Positions 40,508 to 49,600 of a DNA stretch of 64,000 nt are shown here, piece by piece (position 1 is the first letter of the stretch; each line of letters starts with the position of its first letter). Both the position numbers and the translations under genes were made by a program. Under the pieces are notes generated by a model. The model saw only the letters and a list, made by a program, of their open reading frames with translations, did not search any database and was not told the origin of the DNA. The stretch comes from Clostridia bacterium. GTDB lineage: Bacteria > Bacillota > Clostridia > Oscillospirales > Acutalibacteraceae. The stretch lies in the NCBI GenBank assembly GCA_017461625.1, contig JAFTXJ010000007.1:1-64000 (forward strand), read 5' to 3'.

Positions 40508-41275
40508 TCATATAGTTTTCCATTTTAAGAAATATTTAAGCATTGAAAAAATATGTATTTTCATCAGCTTAAGGTTACGTTTACTGTCCCTTCCCCATAC
40601 GTGATAAACCACTGCACCGGGATAATAAACAACCCTCTTATGCTTTTTAGCTTCTCTTGAAATATCAGCATCTTCAAAATACATAAAATATCTTTCATCA
40701 AATCCGCCGATAGCTTTAAAAAGCTCTGTTCTGAATGCCATAAAACAGCCCGATGCATTTTCAATATCGGTTACAACGCTTAAATCTTTGTCAAGCATTG
40801 CATATTCTTTAAGCAAGGAGCTGATTTCGCCCTCTTTTCTCAATCGGCTGGCAACAAGATATTTAAGGTGTGGATTACGCTTACCTAAAATCTGGTCACG
40901 GCCGTCAGGGAAACAAATTCTTGGTGAAACCAAGCCGACATCATCATTGTTTTCAAAAAAATCAACTATATTTTTAATCGCATTATCTTTAAGAACAATA
41001 TCGGGATTGATAATAAGATGATATTTTGATTTTATCATCGGCAAAACAGTGTTGTGACCCGTTCCGAAACCTTTGTTAGTCATCGGTTCAATCACATTCA
41101 CCTGAGGATAATTCTTCTTAATAAAATCGGGGGTACCGTCAGTCGAAAGGTTGTCCACAACATAGAGTTTAAAATCAACATCTTTTGTGTATTTAAAAAT
41201 TGTGTCAAGGGTTTCTTTAATTGTTCTCATATTATTGTGAGTAACAATACACCCTGTAACAAACGGACTAATCAT
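40508..41275 (-). CDS. Family 2 glycosyltransferase
   Basis: The 255-residue protein is a GT-A fold enzyme: GCIVTHNNMRTIKETLDTIF, VVDNLSTDGT (near 40), the metal-site INPDIVL (near 90) and GGFDERYFMYFEDADIS (near 192), as in WbbL-like rhamnosyltransferases. It probably adds a sugar to the linkage unit or polymer. The sugar cannot be told. It is translated from the same operon as the exporter. Confidence 0.9.
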   Translation of the reverse strand: MISPFVTGCIVTHNNMRTIKETLDTIFKYTKDVDFKLYVVDNLSTDGTPDFIKKNYPQVNVIEPMTNKGFGTGHNTVLPMIKSKYHLIINPDIVLKDNAIKNIVDFFENNDDVGLVSPRICFPDGRDQILGKRNPHLKYLVASRLRKEGEISSLLKEYAMLDKDLSVVTDIENASGCFMAFRTELFKAIGGFDERYFMYFEDADISREAKKHKRVVYYPGAVVYHVWGRDSKRNLKLMKIHIFSMLKYFLKWKTI

Positions 41276-41283
41276 AAGCTAAC

Positions 41284-41970
41284 CTACTTTCTGATTAAAG
41301 CGCTGATAATTGCAATTCGCCATTTCAGCTTTTGAGAAAAGGATGTTTCACCGCCTGTGGCTGTACCGTCGTGTCGGCGATAAAGCAAATAAGGCTTATC
41401 AATAAGGCTGACCTTACCAACCTTTTCACCCTTGAGACCAATCCATTGGTCGTGCATAGGCAATTTATCGGGGAACGGCAGAATGTGAGGCTTCAACTCT
41501 TTGCTGAAAGCCATACAGCAGCCGATATATGTGTTTCTTATAACATTTTTAAGAGTGCCCGTACCGCTTCCGTGAGAAGCGAAAAAGGATTTTTCAATAA
41601 CATCAAGGTCGTTGTTGACAACCTTCGCATCGTGCATAACCACAACTGCACCTTTTTTAAGCTCTGCCACAACGGCATCCACCTTGCCGTCAAGCCAAAT
41701 ATCGTCCTGGTCGCAAAGAAAGATATAATCCCCTTTTGCATTTTTGATAGCGTGTTCAAAGTTTTTGATAACACCTTTGCCGGGACCTTCAATATATTTT
41801 ACCCTCGAGTCAGAAGTTAAAATTTCTTCTATTGCAGGCTTTGTTGTGCCCGACGGTTTATCATCAGAAATTATAACTTCATCATCTACGCCCAACTGAC
41901 TCAAAACAGAATCGAGCTGAGCCTTTATATATTCACCGCCGTTATATGCGGCAAGAACCACCGAAATCAT
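41284..41970 (-). CDS. Family 2 glycosyltransferase, operon head
   Basis: The 228-residue protein has MISVVLAAYNGGEYIKAQLD, VIISDDKPSG and FLCDQDDIWLDGKVDAV (near 93), the latter being typical of RfbF/G-type GT2 enzymes. The ATG at 41970 has AGAGGA seven bases upstream; the ATG at 41976 would overlap that SD. It is the first gene of the seven-gene cluster. Confidence 0.9.
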   Translation of the reverse strand: MISVVLAAYNGGEYIKAQLDSVLSQLGVDDEVIISDDKPSGTTKPAIEEILTSDSRVKYIEGPGKGVIKNFEHAIKNAKGDYIFLCDQDDIWLDGKVDAVVAELKKGAVVVMHDAKVVNNDLDVIEKSFFASHGSGTGTLKNVIRNTYIGCCMAFSKELKPHILPFPDKLPMHDQWIGLKGEKVGKVSLIDKPYLLYRRHDGTATGGETSFSQKLKWRIAIISALIRK

Positions 41971-42025
41971 TTTCATTCCTCTTTTTGGAAATTTTGTTAA
42001 ACAAAGACATTCCTATACAAAGTAT

Positions 42026-42054
42026 ATTATAACTTTACCAAGTCTTATTGTCAA
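42026..42054 (-). promoter_or_regulatory. Promoter of the teichoic-acid/polysaccharide operon
   Basis: On the minus strand TTGACA (42049-42054) and TATAAT (42026-42031) with a 17-base spacer. The plus-strand promoter for the GH43-like gene begins six bases away. Confidence 0.93.
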
Positions 42055-42059
42055 GCAAT

Positions 42060-42087
42060 TTGACTTATCTGAATTCTGTGTTAAAAT
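42060..42087 (+). promoter_or_regulatory. Promoter of the GH43-like gene
   Basis: TTGACT (42060-42065) and TAAAAT (42082-42087) with a 16-base spacer; the two divergent -35 boxes are almost back to back. Confidence 0.65.
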
Positions 42088-42109
42088 AATCATGAAAGGA
42101 AGTGGTGCA

Positions 42110-43114
42110 ATGAGTATCATACGTTATATCACTGCAATCGTTATGATTGGCTTCAATTTATTCAATTATCTTTTCAGCGGCTACGCTTACCCTGCCGTTT
42201 CAACTAAGGGAGCATATCTTTTCTGCTACTTTGTAGGTAATTCACCTGAGGAACAGAGAATCCACCTTGCCGTCAGCTCTGACGGCTACAATTTCAAAGC
42301 ACTTAACAACAACGAGCCGATTATCATTCAGACTAAGGGTAAAAAATGCTGCCGCGACCCGTATATTCTCAAAGGTCAGGACGGCTGTTATTACATAATT
42401 GCCACCGATATGAATGCAGAAGAGGGTTGGACATCAAACCACGCACTTGTCACCTGGAAATCTGAGGATTTAATAAACTGGACTGATGAAACGATTATTG
42501 ACATCCGCGATTTGGGCGGTGAATTTACCAACACAACCAGAGCATGGGCACCTCAGGCAATATGGGATGAAAGTGTGGGTATGTATATGGTGTATTGGGC
42601 ACATTCAACTGTTGAGAATGACATTGCAGGTCACTACTATGCTTACACCAAGGACTTTAAAACCTTTGAAACCACACCCAAGCCCCTTTACGGCAGAGAG
42701 GGTATTCAGTGCATTGACGGTGATATAGTTTACAACAAAAAAGACAGCTACTATTACCTTTATTTCAAATATGATGAAACGCAGAAAATTGCCTATGTAA
42801 AATCCAAAAATCTCACAGGACCTTATGACACGGAGCCTGTTGTATGCTCCCTTGGTTATTGGGGTGTTGAGGGCAGTTCAATGTATAACATCACAGGCAC
42901 CGATGCCTGGATGATGGTTATGGATGAATACGGTACAGGCCATTTCTTTGCTCAAATGACAAGGGATTTTAAAACATTCCGCAAGGTCAACCGTCAGGTT
43001 TATGCAATGGACCACCTGAAGCCTCGCCACGGCTCAGTGGTTGCCATAAGTGAAAAAGAATACCGCACTTTAGTAAAAGCCTATGGAGTTCAACCAATTC
43101 CGAGAGGTGAATAA
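42110..43114 (+). CDS. Glycoside hydrolase family 43-like protein
   Basis: The 334-residue protein has an N-terminal hydrophobic segment (MSIIRYITAIVMIGFNLFNY), serving as signal or anchor, then a five-bladed propeller. Catalytic-site candidates fit GH43: Asp in CCRDPYILKG (near 85), Asp in WAPQAIWDE, and the acid Glu in GVEGSSMYN (near 270). Family members cleave arabinan, xylan or related side chains. The ATG at 42110 is preferred since AAGGAAGTGG lies just upstream; the ATG at 42092 has no SD. It is monocistronic with a strong terminator. Confidence 0.8.
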   Translation: MSIIRYITAIVMIGFNLFNYLFSGYAYPAVSTKGAYLFCYFVGNSPEEQRIHLAVSSDGYNFKALNNNEPIIIQTKGKKCCRDPYILKGQDGCYYIIATDMNAEEGWTSNHALVTWKSEDLINWTDETIIDIRDLGGEFTNTTRAWAPQAIWDESVGMYMVYWAHSTVENDIAGHYYAYTKDFKTFETTPKPLYGREGIQCIDGDIVYNKKDSYYYLYFKYDETQKIAYVKSKNLTGPYDTEPVVCSLGYWGVEGSSMYNITGTDAWMMVMDEYGTGHFFAQMTRDFKTFRKVNRQVYAMDHLKPRHGSVVAISEKEYRTLVKAYGVQPIPRGE

Positions 43115-43120
43115 ATAGCA

Positions 43121-43160
43121 AAAGACCTTGAGAGTTATCTCTCAAGGTCTTAATTTTTTA
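43121..43160 (+). terminator. Terminator of the GH43-like gene
   Basis: A 13-bp stem AAGACCTTGAGAG/CTCTCAAGGTCTT with a TTAT loop, followed by AATTTTTTAAT. Confidence 0.92.
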
Positions 43161-43236
43161 ATCAAGTGAACTCATCATAGGTTAACTTTTATTACAATGT
43201 TTTTCCAATTTAAATACTAATCTTTTAATTTTTGTT

Positions 43237-44478
43237 TTAGTTATCGTTATACCCAAAATTTCTGCTCTGTAAAGTGTCTTTCCACCATGATTCTCTATCT
43301 AATACTATACAGTCATCAACTCTTGCATTGTAATTTTCTAAAATTGAATATTGGAAGTTTTGCTTTATGTATTCAAATCCACTTTCATCGACAATCTTTT
43401 TAAACTCTACATTTCCACCATGACCATTCTTTACATAGTCTGACCAACGGGATAATAACATACCGTTGATACTCGTGGCTGAGCCAACATACAGTTTTCC
43501 GTTATTTTTATCAGTAATAAGATATATCGCTTTTTGATTTTCCAAAGCAGCTATCCAACTTTTCTTTTTGCGTTCAAAAATGTATTGTAATTGTGTGAAA
43601 GAGAGACGAACCTTATCATATCCAGGAAATTCATCTCCATCGTAAATACCAGGGAGGACTTCTAGCACTTCCAACTCATCACAAACCGTATTATAAAACA
43701 TACCTTGTGTTTGTGCTGTCTTATGATATTTAACAATTACCCTTCCGAAATACTGTCTATATTCAGAAAGCTCTTCTCCTATATAATTTATGCCGTTCAA
43801 TACATCAAGTTCTTTTGTCACTTTTTTAATTGTAGTTAAAAGCCAAGTATCATAAGCTAAATTCAAGAGACAAATAGCAATCTGTCCAACATTAAAATAT
43901 CTTTGCTTTTTTCGCCAAAATAACCATTGTGAATTTACAATTTCAGGATTTTTTAAATATAAATCCATCGGATCGTTATTACCATCATTTTGATTGAATC
44001 TGATTTTAACATTATTCCCATTTGAATCAGCAATTCTCAAAAGGTCATTCAATTTTATTTTATTCATATTCTCGTTCCTATCAAATTCTTTCAATTTCAT
44101 TAACCACTTTTTGATACTTCCGTTTTTCAAAAAGCCTAACAGAGCACCATCACAATATTTTTCTGCTCGCACAGCCCCCAACAAAAGTGCACATATCGCA
44201 TTAGGAGGCAAATTATCAACATTAGCATTATGCATTGATTCTATATTCCACTCTATGCCATTGTCATTTAAAATCGCAGCATAATTTTTAAAATCTAAGT
44301 TTTCAGCACAACTATACACATCTTTAATAAAAGCATTTACTACTCTGGAATATATTATAGACGGTATTCTAATGGTTTTCTGAATCGAGCCATTGTTTAT
44401 ATTATCTGTTGACCATTCTCCTAAATAGTCAGTCATAAACAGTTCAATATATTTCGTTAACACATCATACTTACCCAT
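43237..44478 (-). CDS. DUF6508-like/GIY-YIG nuclease-domain protein
   Basis: The 413-residue protein has two parts. The N-terminal ~130 residues end ICALLLGAVRAEKYCDGALL, which fits my recollection of DUF6508. The C-terminal part carries a GIY-YIG-like domain: KAIYLITDKNNGKLYVGSAT (near 320), then RWSDYVKNGHGGNVEF and a later Glu-rich helix. Such GIY-YIG proteins are found in phage, mobile and defence-related settings. Its base composition is clearly more A+T-rich than its housekeeping neighbours, and it stands alone, so recent acquisition is likely. The start at 44478 follows GGTGGGA. Confidence 0.75.
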   Translation of the reverse strand: MGKYDVLTKYIELFMTDYLGEWSTDNINNGSIQKTIRIPSIIYSRVVNAFIKDVYSCAENLDFKNYAAILNDNGIEWNIESMHNANVDNLPPNAICALLLGAVRAEKYCDGALLGFLKNGSIKKWLMKLKEFDRNENMNKIKLNDLLRIADSNGNNVKIRFNQNDGNNDPMDLYLKNPEIVNSQWLFWRKKQRYFNVGQIAICLLNLAYDTWLLTTIKKVTKELDVLNGINYIGEELSEYRQYFGRVIVKYHKTAQTQGMFYNTVCDELEVLEVLPGIYDGDEFPGYDKVRLSFTQLQYIFERKKKSWIAALENQKAIYLITDKNNGKLYVGSATSINGMLLSRWSDYVKNGHGGNVEFKKIVDESGFEYIKQNFQYSILENYNARVDDCIVLDRESWWKDTLQSRNFGYNDN

Positions 44479-44504
44479 ACAATATCCCACCATTCCTAAT
44501 CTTA

Positions 44505-44541
44505 TCAAACAGCCCAAGATACCGTAAGATATCTTGGGCTA
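44505..44541 (-). terminator. Terminator of greA-lysS
   Basis: AGCCCAAGATA/TATCTTGGGCT with an 8-base loop, 11 bases after the lysS stop on the minus strand. The U-tract is weak (TGTTTGAT). Confidence 0.75.
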
Positions 44542-44551
44542 CCGTAAGTTA

Positions 44552-46057
44552 TCAGTCTAAAGATTTCATCGTGGGGAAAAGGAGAACATCTCTTATTGCC
44601 GCTGAATTGGTGAGGAGCATCACCATTCTGTCGATACCAAAGCCGATACCTCCTGTTGGTGGCATACCGTATTCAAGAGCACGAAGGAAGTCTTCATCAG
44701 TTGTGTTAGCCTCTTCGTCACCCTGTGCAAGAAGTGCTTCCTGAGCCTTAAAGCGTTCTCTCTGGTCAATGGGGTCATTAAGCTCTGAATAAGCGTTAGC
44801 CATTTCCCAGCCGTTCATAAAGAACTCAAAGCGTTCAACATAGTCGGGATCTTCCGGCTTTTTCTTTGTAAGGGGTGAAATTTCGATAGGATGATCCATA
44901 ACGAAAGTGGGCTGAATAAGGTGTTCCTCAGCAAACTCTTCAAAGAAGAGAGAAAGAATATCGCCTTTGCCGTGTCTGTCTTCATATTCAACATGGTGCT
45001 TGTCAGCCAAAGCTCTTGCATCTTCAAGAGTTTTAACTTCATTCCAGTCAATACCTGCATATTTTTTAACAGCGTCAACCATTGTGATGCGTTCAAAGGG
45101 CTTACCAAGGTCCATTTCAATACCGTTATAAACGATTGTGGTTGTGCCGAGCACTTCCTGTGCAACGTGACGGTAAAGATTTTCTGTTAAATCCATCATA
45201 CCGTGGTAATCGGTGTATGCCTGGTATAACTCCATAAGAGTAAATTCAGGGTTATGGCGTGTGTCAAGACCTTCATTACGGAACACTCTGCCGATTTCAT
45301 AAACCTTTTCAAGACCGCCTACAATGAGTCTCTTAAGATAAAGTTCAAGAGATATACGAAGCTTGAAATCTTCACTCAAAGCGTTGAAATGAGTTTCAAA
45401 AGGTCTTGCGGCAGCACCGCCCGCATTAGCAACAAGCATAGGGGTTTCAACCTCAAGGAATCCCTGTGAATCAAGGTAGTTTCTTACGGCTCTGATGATA
45501 AGTGAGCGCTTCATAAGAGCATCTTTAGAATCTTTATTCATAATGAGGTCAACATAACGCTGACGGTATCTTGTGTCTGTATTGGTAAGACCGTGGAACT
45601 TTTCGGGAAGAGGGAGAAGTGACTTTGTAAGAAGAGTAATCTTCTCAGCATGGATAGAGATTTCGCCTGTTTTTGTTTTGAAAACAGAGCCCTCAATACC
45701 GATAATATCACCTATATCAAGCTTTTTGAAATCCTTATATTCGTCTTCACCGATGCTGTCACGAGCTACATAGGACTGGATATTACCCTTAAGATCCTGA
45801 ATATTACAGAATGAAGCCTTACCCATAATACGCTTTGACATCATACGTCCTGCCACGCAGACAGTCTTACCCTCAAGCTCGTCAAAATTTTCTTTAACAC
45901 ATACACTGTGATGAGTCTGATTAAATTTTGTGATTACAAACGGGTCTCTGCCATCAGCCTGAAGTGCCTCGAGCTTATCTACTCTTATCTGTCTCAATTC
46001 GTTAATATCCTGCTGTGCCTCCTGCTGAGGTGCATTAACGTTCTTTTCTTCTGCCAT
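44552..46057 (-). CDS. lysS: Lysyl-tRNA synthetase, class II
   Basis: The 501-residue enzyme has the N-terminal OB-fold anticodon domain (GRMMSKRIMGKASFCNIQD, near 70) and class II motifs, including FRNEGLDTRHNPEFTLMELY (motif 2, near 263) and GIGFGIDRMVMLLTNS (motif 3, near 475). It charges tRNA-Lys. It follows greA by 73 bases, a common pairing in Firmicutes. No T-box is visible. Confidence 0.98.
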   Translation of the reverse strand: MAEEKNVNAPQQEAQQDINELRQIRVDKLEALQADGRDPFVITKFNQTHHSVCVKENFDELEGKTVCVAGRMMSKRIMGKASFCNIQDLKGNIQSYVARDSIGEDEYKDFKKLDIGDIIGIEGSVFKTKTGEISIHAEKITLLTKSLLPLPEKFHGLTNTDTRYRQRYVDLIMNKDSKDALMKRSLIIRAVRNYLDSQGFLEVETPMLVANAGGAAARPFETHFNALSEDFKLRISLELYLKRLIVGGLEKVYEIGRVFRNEGLDTRHNPEFTLMELYQAYTDYHGMMDLTENLYRHVAQEVLGTTTIVYNGIEMDLGKPFERITMVDAVKKYAGIDWNEVKTLEDARALADKHHVEYEDRHGKGDILSLFFEEFAEEHLIQPTFVMDHPIEISPLTKKKPEDPDYVERFEFFMNGWEMANAYSELNDPIDQRERFKAQEALLAQGDEEANTTDEDFLRALEYGMPPTGGIGFGIDRMVMLLTNSAAIRDVLLFPTMKSLD

Positions 46058-46130
46058 AATTTAAAACTCCTTTGCTGTAGGGTTGCGAATAAATTTTATA
46101 CGCACAAAACGGGCGTTACCGCCCGAGAAA

Positions 46131-46607
46131 TTATTTAGAAATTTCCAAAATTTTGAAAGTAATTGTTGCACCGTTGGGCAATGCAACATCAACAACATCG
46201 CCTGCCTTGTGACCCATAAGAGCCTTACCTACTGCAGACTGGTCTGAAATAATGCCTTCATCGGGGTTAGCCTGAGATTCACCGAGGATTTTATATTCCT
46301 CAACCTCTTCATATTCTTCGTCAAGAATTTTAACCTTTGAACCAAAATGAACAATCTCGGTATTGATTGCACTTTCGTCAAGAATCTGAACATCTTTAAG
46401 GTCGTCTTCAAGTTGGCTGATTTTAGCCTCAAGTTTAGCCTGGTCGTTAAGAGCCTCATCATATTCGCTGTTTTCTGACAAATCTCCAAATGAGCGAGCT
46501 TCTTTAATTCTTTCGGCAATCTGATCTCTGCCTGTTGTTTTAAGCTCCTCAAGCTCTGCCTTTTTCTTATCGAAAGCAGCTTGTGTCATAACGTTTCCCT
46601 GTGCCAT
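46131..46607 (-). CDS. greA: Transcription elongation factor GreA
   Basis: The 158-residue protein has the N-terminal coiled coil that enters the RNA polymerase secondary channel (ELKTTGRDQIAERIKEARSF, then GDLSENSEYDEA with acidic tip residues) and the C-terminal globular domain ending ISDQSAVGKALMGHKAGDVV. It rescues backtracked polymerase. Confidence 0.97.
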   Translation of the reverse strand: MAQGNVMTQAAFDKKKAELEELKTTGRDQIAERIKEARSFGDLSENSEYDEALNDQAKLEAKISQLEDDLKDVQILDESAINTEIVHFGSKVKILDEEYEEVEEYKILGESQANPDEGIISDQSAVGKALMGHKAGDVVDVALPNGATITFKILEISK

Positions 46608-46664
46608 TTTATTTCTTTCTTCCTTTCAACTATATAATCATTTTGCTGAAAATAGTGATATATT

Positions 46665-46693
46665 ATTATATCTAAAATAATCAAAAAAGTCAA
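46665..46693 (-). promoter_or_regulatory. Promoter of greA-lysS
   Basis: On the minus strand TTGACT (46688-46693) and TATAAT (46665-46670) are 17 bases apart. Confidence 0.88.
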
Positions 46694-46702
46694 GTTAATG
46701 TT

Positions 46703-47458
46703 TTACAATATGTGATTCAATTCACCCATATCTTTAAAACACGGTATGTGTGGCAGATGATAACCGCAGGTTTCATACAGAGCACAAATAAAAGTAAATT
46801 TATCTATTCCGTATCGCTCACAATCAAATTTTGCGTAATTTAAATCACTTTGTGACAGTGTGAAAACATTTTTATTTTGGGTCTGCTTTTTGTAACAAAT
46901 AATTTTACCACGGTCAAAGTTGCTCAATCCAGCATCATCAACTGAAATCACCACATCACTGCCATAAGCCGAGGCAACATTATCACTTAAATCTATACTT
47001 ATGCCATATGACGCAAAAATTTCTGATGCACAGATTTCATAGCGGTCAAATCTTGATGTGATTACTCTGACATAACGCACATTTTCAGCAAGAGTTGACA
47101 TCGTATCGCAAGCTCTTGCCGATTTATCAATAACCGCCACACTCAAATTACATCTTTCACTTTGCCTTGCAAAAAATTCACCAACTGTTTTTATAAGCAT
47201 TTTAAGCGGTAACACTGTCGGGGTGAAAGCCACAGGTGTTAATTTTTGTGTCAGAATATCATTTTGTGCAAACAGTGCAACCCCGTAACGTGAAACAATC
47301 TTTTTTAATTCATCAAAATCGGTGTAATCCCTATGACAATGAGCCACAAAAAACGGAGCACATCCTTTAACATCGTGCCGTTTTAGCTCAATTTCGTGCT
47401 TACGAAACTTCTCAAAAATCCGTTTTTGCCCGTCTGACATATCAACAATAACAAACAT
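46703..47458 (-). CDS. Hypothetical protein
   Basis: The 251-residue protein has no family I recognise. It starts MFVIVDMSDGQKRIFEKF and seems soluble, with alternating strands and helices. Pieces such as VAVIDKSARACDTMSTLAEN and YVRVITSRFDRYE suggest a Rossmann-like fold, reminiscent of SpoIIM/YaeB-type or NAD-dependent proteins only in general pattern. The ATG at 47458 has an excellent SD (GGAGAGG), and coding is clear from codon use. It is downstream of rsuA on the same strand with a 52-base gap, so they may be co-transcribed. Confidence 0.7.
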   Translation of the reverse strand: MFVIVDMSDGQKRIFEKFRKHEIELKRHDVKGCAPFFVAHCHRDYTDFDELKKIVSRYGVALFAQNDILTQKLTPVAFTPTVLPLKMLIKTVGEFFARQSERCNLSVAVIDKSARACDTMSTLAENVRYVRVITSRFDRYEICASEIFASYGISIDLSDNVASAYGSDVVISVDDAGLSNFDRGKIICYKKQTQNKNVFTLSQSDLNYAKFDCERYGIDKFTFICALYETCGYHLPHIPCFKDMGELNHIL

Positions 47459-47510
47459 AAACCTCTCCAAAGCAATGATGTTTTATGATATGCAGACTAC
47501 GCTTATATTA

Positions 47511-48221
47511 TTACTTTTGTATTAAATTCACTTCATCTTTTGAAAGAACTTTACACTCACCCGGGGCAAGACTTTCATCAAGAGGAAGTTCCCCCATTTT
47601 CACTCGTTTGAGTTCGATAACCGCGTTGCCCACAGCCGCAAACATTCTTTTAATCTGATGATATTTTCCTTCACAAATTTTGATTTCAACCAAGGGATTA
47701 TCACCGCCTTCGAGCACTTTCACTTTTGCCGGTAGGCATTCAGTGCCGTCACCAAGTGTTATTCCCTCTGCAACCTTTTGTAACGATAAATCATCAATCG
47801 CCTCTGCAAGACGTGCTTCATAAGTTTTTTCAATATGGTTTTTTGGTGAGAGAATTTTGTGAGCAAAGTCACCGTTATCAGTTATAAGAACAAAACCTGT
47901 TGTGTTTCTGTCAAGCCTGCCGGCGGGAAAAAGATTTTTCTTTTTAAATTCAGCAGGAACCAAATCCACAACAGTTTTTTCTGTCGGGTCCTTTGTTGCG
48001 CTGACAACACCCTCAGGTTTATTGAGCATTATATAAACATACTTTTCAAGATTTATCACTTGACCGTTTATTTTAATAACGGCTGTTTCTGGTTCAATGC
48101 AAAAGCCTCTGTCTTTAGTTGTTATACCGTTAACAGAAACCGCACCTGACTTTATCAGCCTATGAACCTCTTTGCGAGAAAGAGTGCCGCTATTTGCAAT
48201 AATTTTATCAAGTCTTTCCAT
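47511..48221 (-). CDS. rsuA: 16S rRNA pseudouridine synthase RsuA-type
   Basis: The 236-residue enzyme has an N-terminal S4 RNA-binding domain (MERLDKIIANSGTLSRKEVH) and the RsuA/RluB catalytic core: YIMLNKPEGVVSATKD, and PAGRLDRNTTGFVLITD, where the Asp of GRLD is the nucleophile. The start at 48221 follows TGGAGGAAAA. RsuA modifies position 516 of 16S rRNA; RluB-type 23S specificity cannot be fully excluded. Confidence 0.9.
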   Translation of the reverse strand: MERLDKIIANSGTLSRKEVHRLIKSGAVSVNGITTKDRGFCIEPETAVIKINGQVINLEKYVYIMLNKPEGVVSATKDPTEKTVVDLVPAEFKKKNLFPAGRLDRNTTGFVLITDNGDFAHKILSPKNHIEKTYEARLAEAIDDLSLQKVAEGITLGDGTECLPAKVKVLEGGDNPLVEIKICEGKYHQIKRMFAAVGNAVIELKRVKMGELPLDESLAPGECKVLSKDEVNLIQK

Positions 48222-48230
48222 TTTTCCTCC

Positions 48231-48264
48231 AAAAAACAAACCGTCGGACAAAATCCAACGGTTT
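48231..48264 (-). terminator. Terminator of the NAGPA-like gene
   Basis: AAACCGTCGGA/TCCAACGGTTT, one mismatch, followed on the minus strand by GTTTTTTGG. It overlaps the rsuA SD region. Confidence 0.75.
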
Positions 48265-48274
48265 TACTATTTAA

Positions 48275-49471
48275 TTATCTGACGCAGAAGAAATCGCCAT
48301 GAACAACATAGTCATGTGGGGTAACAATTCCGTAACCCTTAACATACATTGCTGCCGCAGCACCTCCGTTGCCCCAATATGCATATTCAACACCTAAATC
48401 GTTGAGCATAATCTCGGCAAGGTAACCCATTCCGCAACCTTCACCAACGATAACGTAATACTTGTCAGTACCTATTTTACCGATAAGTGAGTGGTTTGTT
48501 TCAGGGTCAAGAGAATGATTGAGCCAAATGCCTGTATTAACGCCACATTCGGGGTGGTTATACTTTTTGCCTTCCCAAATTACGGGATATGTATAAGAAA
48601 CAGAAGCAATTGCACCTGACTTTATAAGCTCTTCAGCTGAAGACATTGAAACACTGACAGGATACTTCCATGTGCCGTCTTTATACATAACAAGTGAATC
48701 CTTGCTTGCATCGCCACGCTGAGCAATAACACCGTTTTTGATAACGGTAGCTGTAAGAGAATCATCACCGTTATAGAAGATGTTTTTCATCGGGTTATCA
48801 TAGTTTCTTGCACACATTTCATTGTTTGATGCAAAGAGGATATCCTGATTCATTTCATCTTCATAGCCTTTAACAAAGCTTCTGATGTCAGCAACTTTGT
48901 TGCTTGTGAACTGGCTTGCTGCAACCACACTTACTCGTGAAGGTCTTGTGTTGATTTCAGCAATGTAAACATTTCTGGATTTAGTCTGTGATGTTTTAAC
49001 TCCGTCTTCATACACAGGAAGTGAAACAGCAATTTTTTCAACAACAACCTTTGAGATAACACTTGAAACTTCCCAACGCTTTGCAGCCTTTAATCCGTTG
49101 ATAAGCTTTGAGCTGACATTTGTTTTAACGCTTTCTTTATCGGATAACGGTTTGCTTGTGGGGACTTGCTGAGTTGTTGTAACTTCTGAGCTGTCTGAAT
49201 TCTGGTCAACAATATTGCTATCAGCAATATCGTTATATTTTGAAGTGGTTTCAGCTTCACTGCTGGGTGCAGTTGTTTCACTGTTTTGAGGTGCAGTTGT
49301 CTGTGCATCCGCATCCTGCACTATACCCGGAGTTGTGGTATTTTCTGAGGGATTATCTTCATCAACAAAACTGCTTACAATAAAGAAAGCCGCAACTATT
49401 ACTAAAACAGCTACAACGGCAACAATAACCGGCTTGATATTCTTTTTCGAAGCAGAATTTTCATTACCCAT
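48275..49471 (-). CDS. Membrane-anchored phosphodiester glycosidase (NAGPA)-like protein
   Basis: The 398-residue protein has an N-terminal cytoplasmic tip, one helix (about 13-33), a Ser/Thr-rich linker (40-110) and an extracellular domain. The ending VIVGEGCGMGYLAEIMLNDL, then YAYWGNGGAAAAMYVKGYG, follows the phosphodiester glycosidase fold (PF09992), whose usual ending is LDGGGSTTM. The LDGGGS residues are changed to WGNGGAA here, so the activity may be altered. Family members uncover or remodel glycophosphodiesters. Confidence 0.7.
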   Translation of the reverse strand: MGNENSASKKNIKPVIVAVVAVLVIVAAFFIVSSFVDEDNPSENTTTPGIVQDADAQTTAPQNSETTAPSSEAETTSKYNDIADSNIVDQNSDSSEVTTTQQVPTSKPLSDKESVKTNVSSKLINGLKAAKRWEVSSVISKVVVEKIAVSLPVYEDGVKTSQTKSRNVYIAEINTRPSRVSVVAASQFTSNKVADIRSFVKGYEDEMNQDILFASNNEMCARNYDNPMKNIFYNGDDSLTATVIKNGVIAQRGDASKDSLVMYKDGTWKYPVSVSMSSAEELIKSGAIASVSYTYPVIWEGKKYNHPECGVNTGIWLNHSLDPETNHSLIGKIGTDKYYVIVGEGCGMGYLAEIMLNDLGVEYAYWGNGGAAAAMYVKGYGIVTPHDYVVHGDFFCVR

Positions 49472-49562
49472 CAGAAGTCACTCCCCTTTTTCCGTATTTA
49501 TACAGATTTATTATATCACTAAAAATTCAACTGTCAAGAGTATTTCTATAAATAAAAATAAG

Positions 49563-49597
49563 AAAAGCTGTATTTTTTTGTCAAAATACAGCTTTTA
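49563..49597 (-). terminator. Terminator of the WG-repeat gene
   Basis: A 14-bp stem AAAAGCTGTATTTT/AAAATACAGCTTTT lies just after the stop on the minus strand. Confidence 0.88.
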
Positions 49598-49600
49598 TCT

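Noticed and set aside
46058..46130. T-box leader of lysS
   Set aside because: The short gap to greA has no specifier loop or T-box motif.
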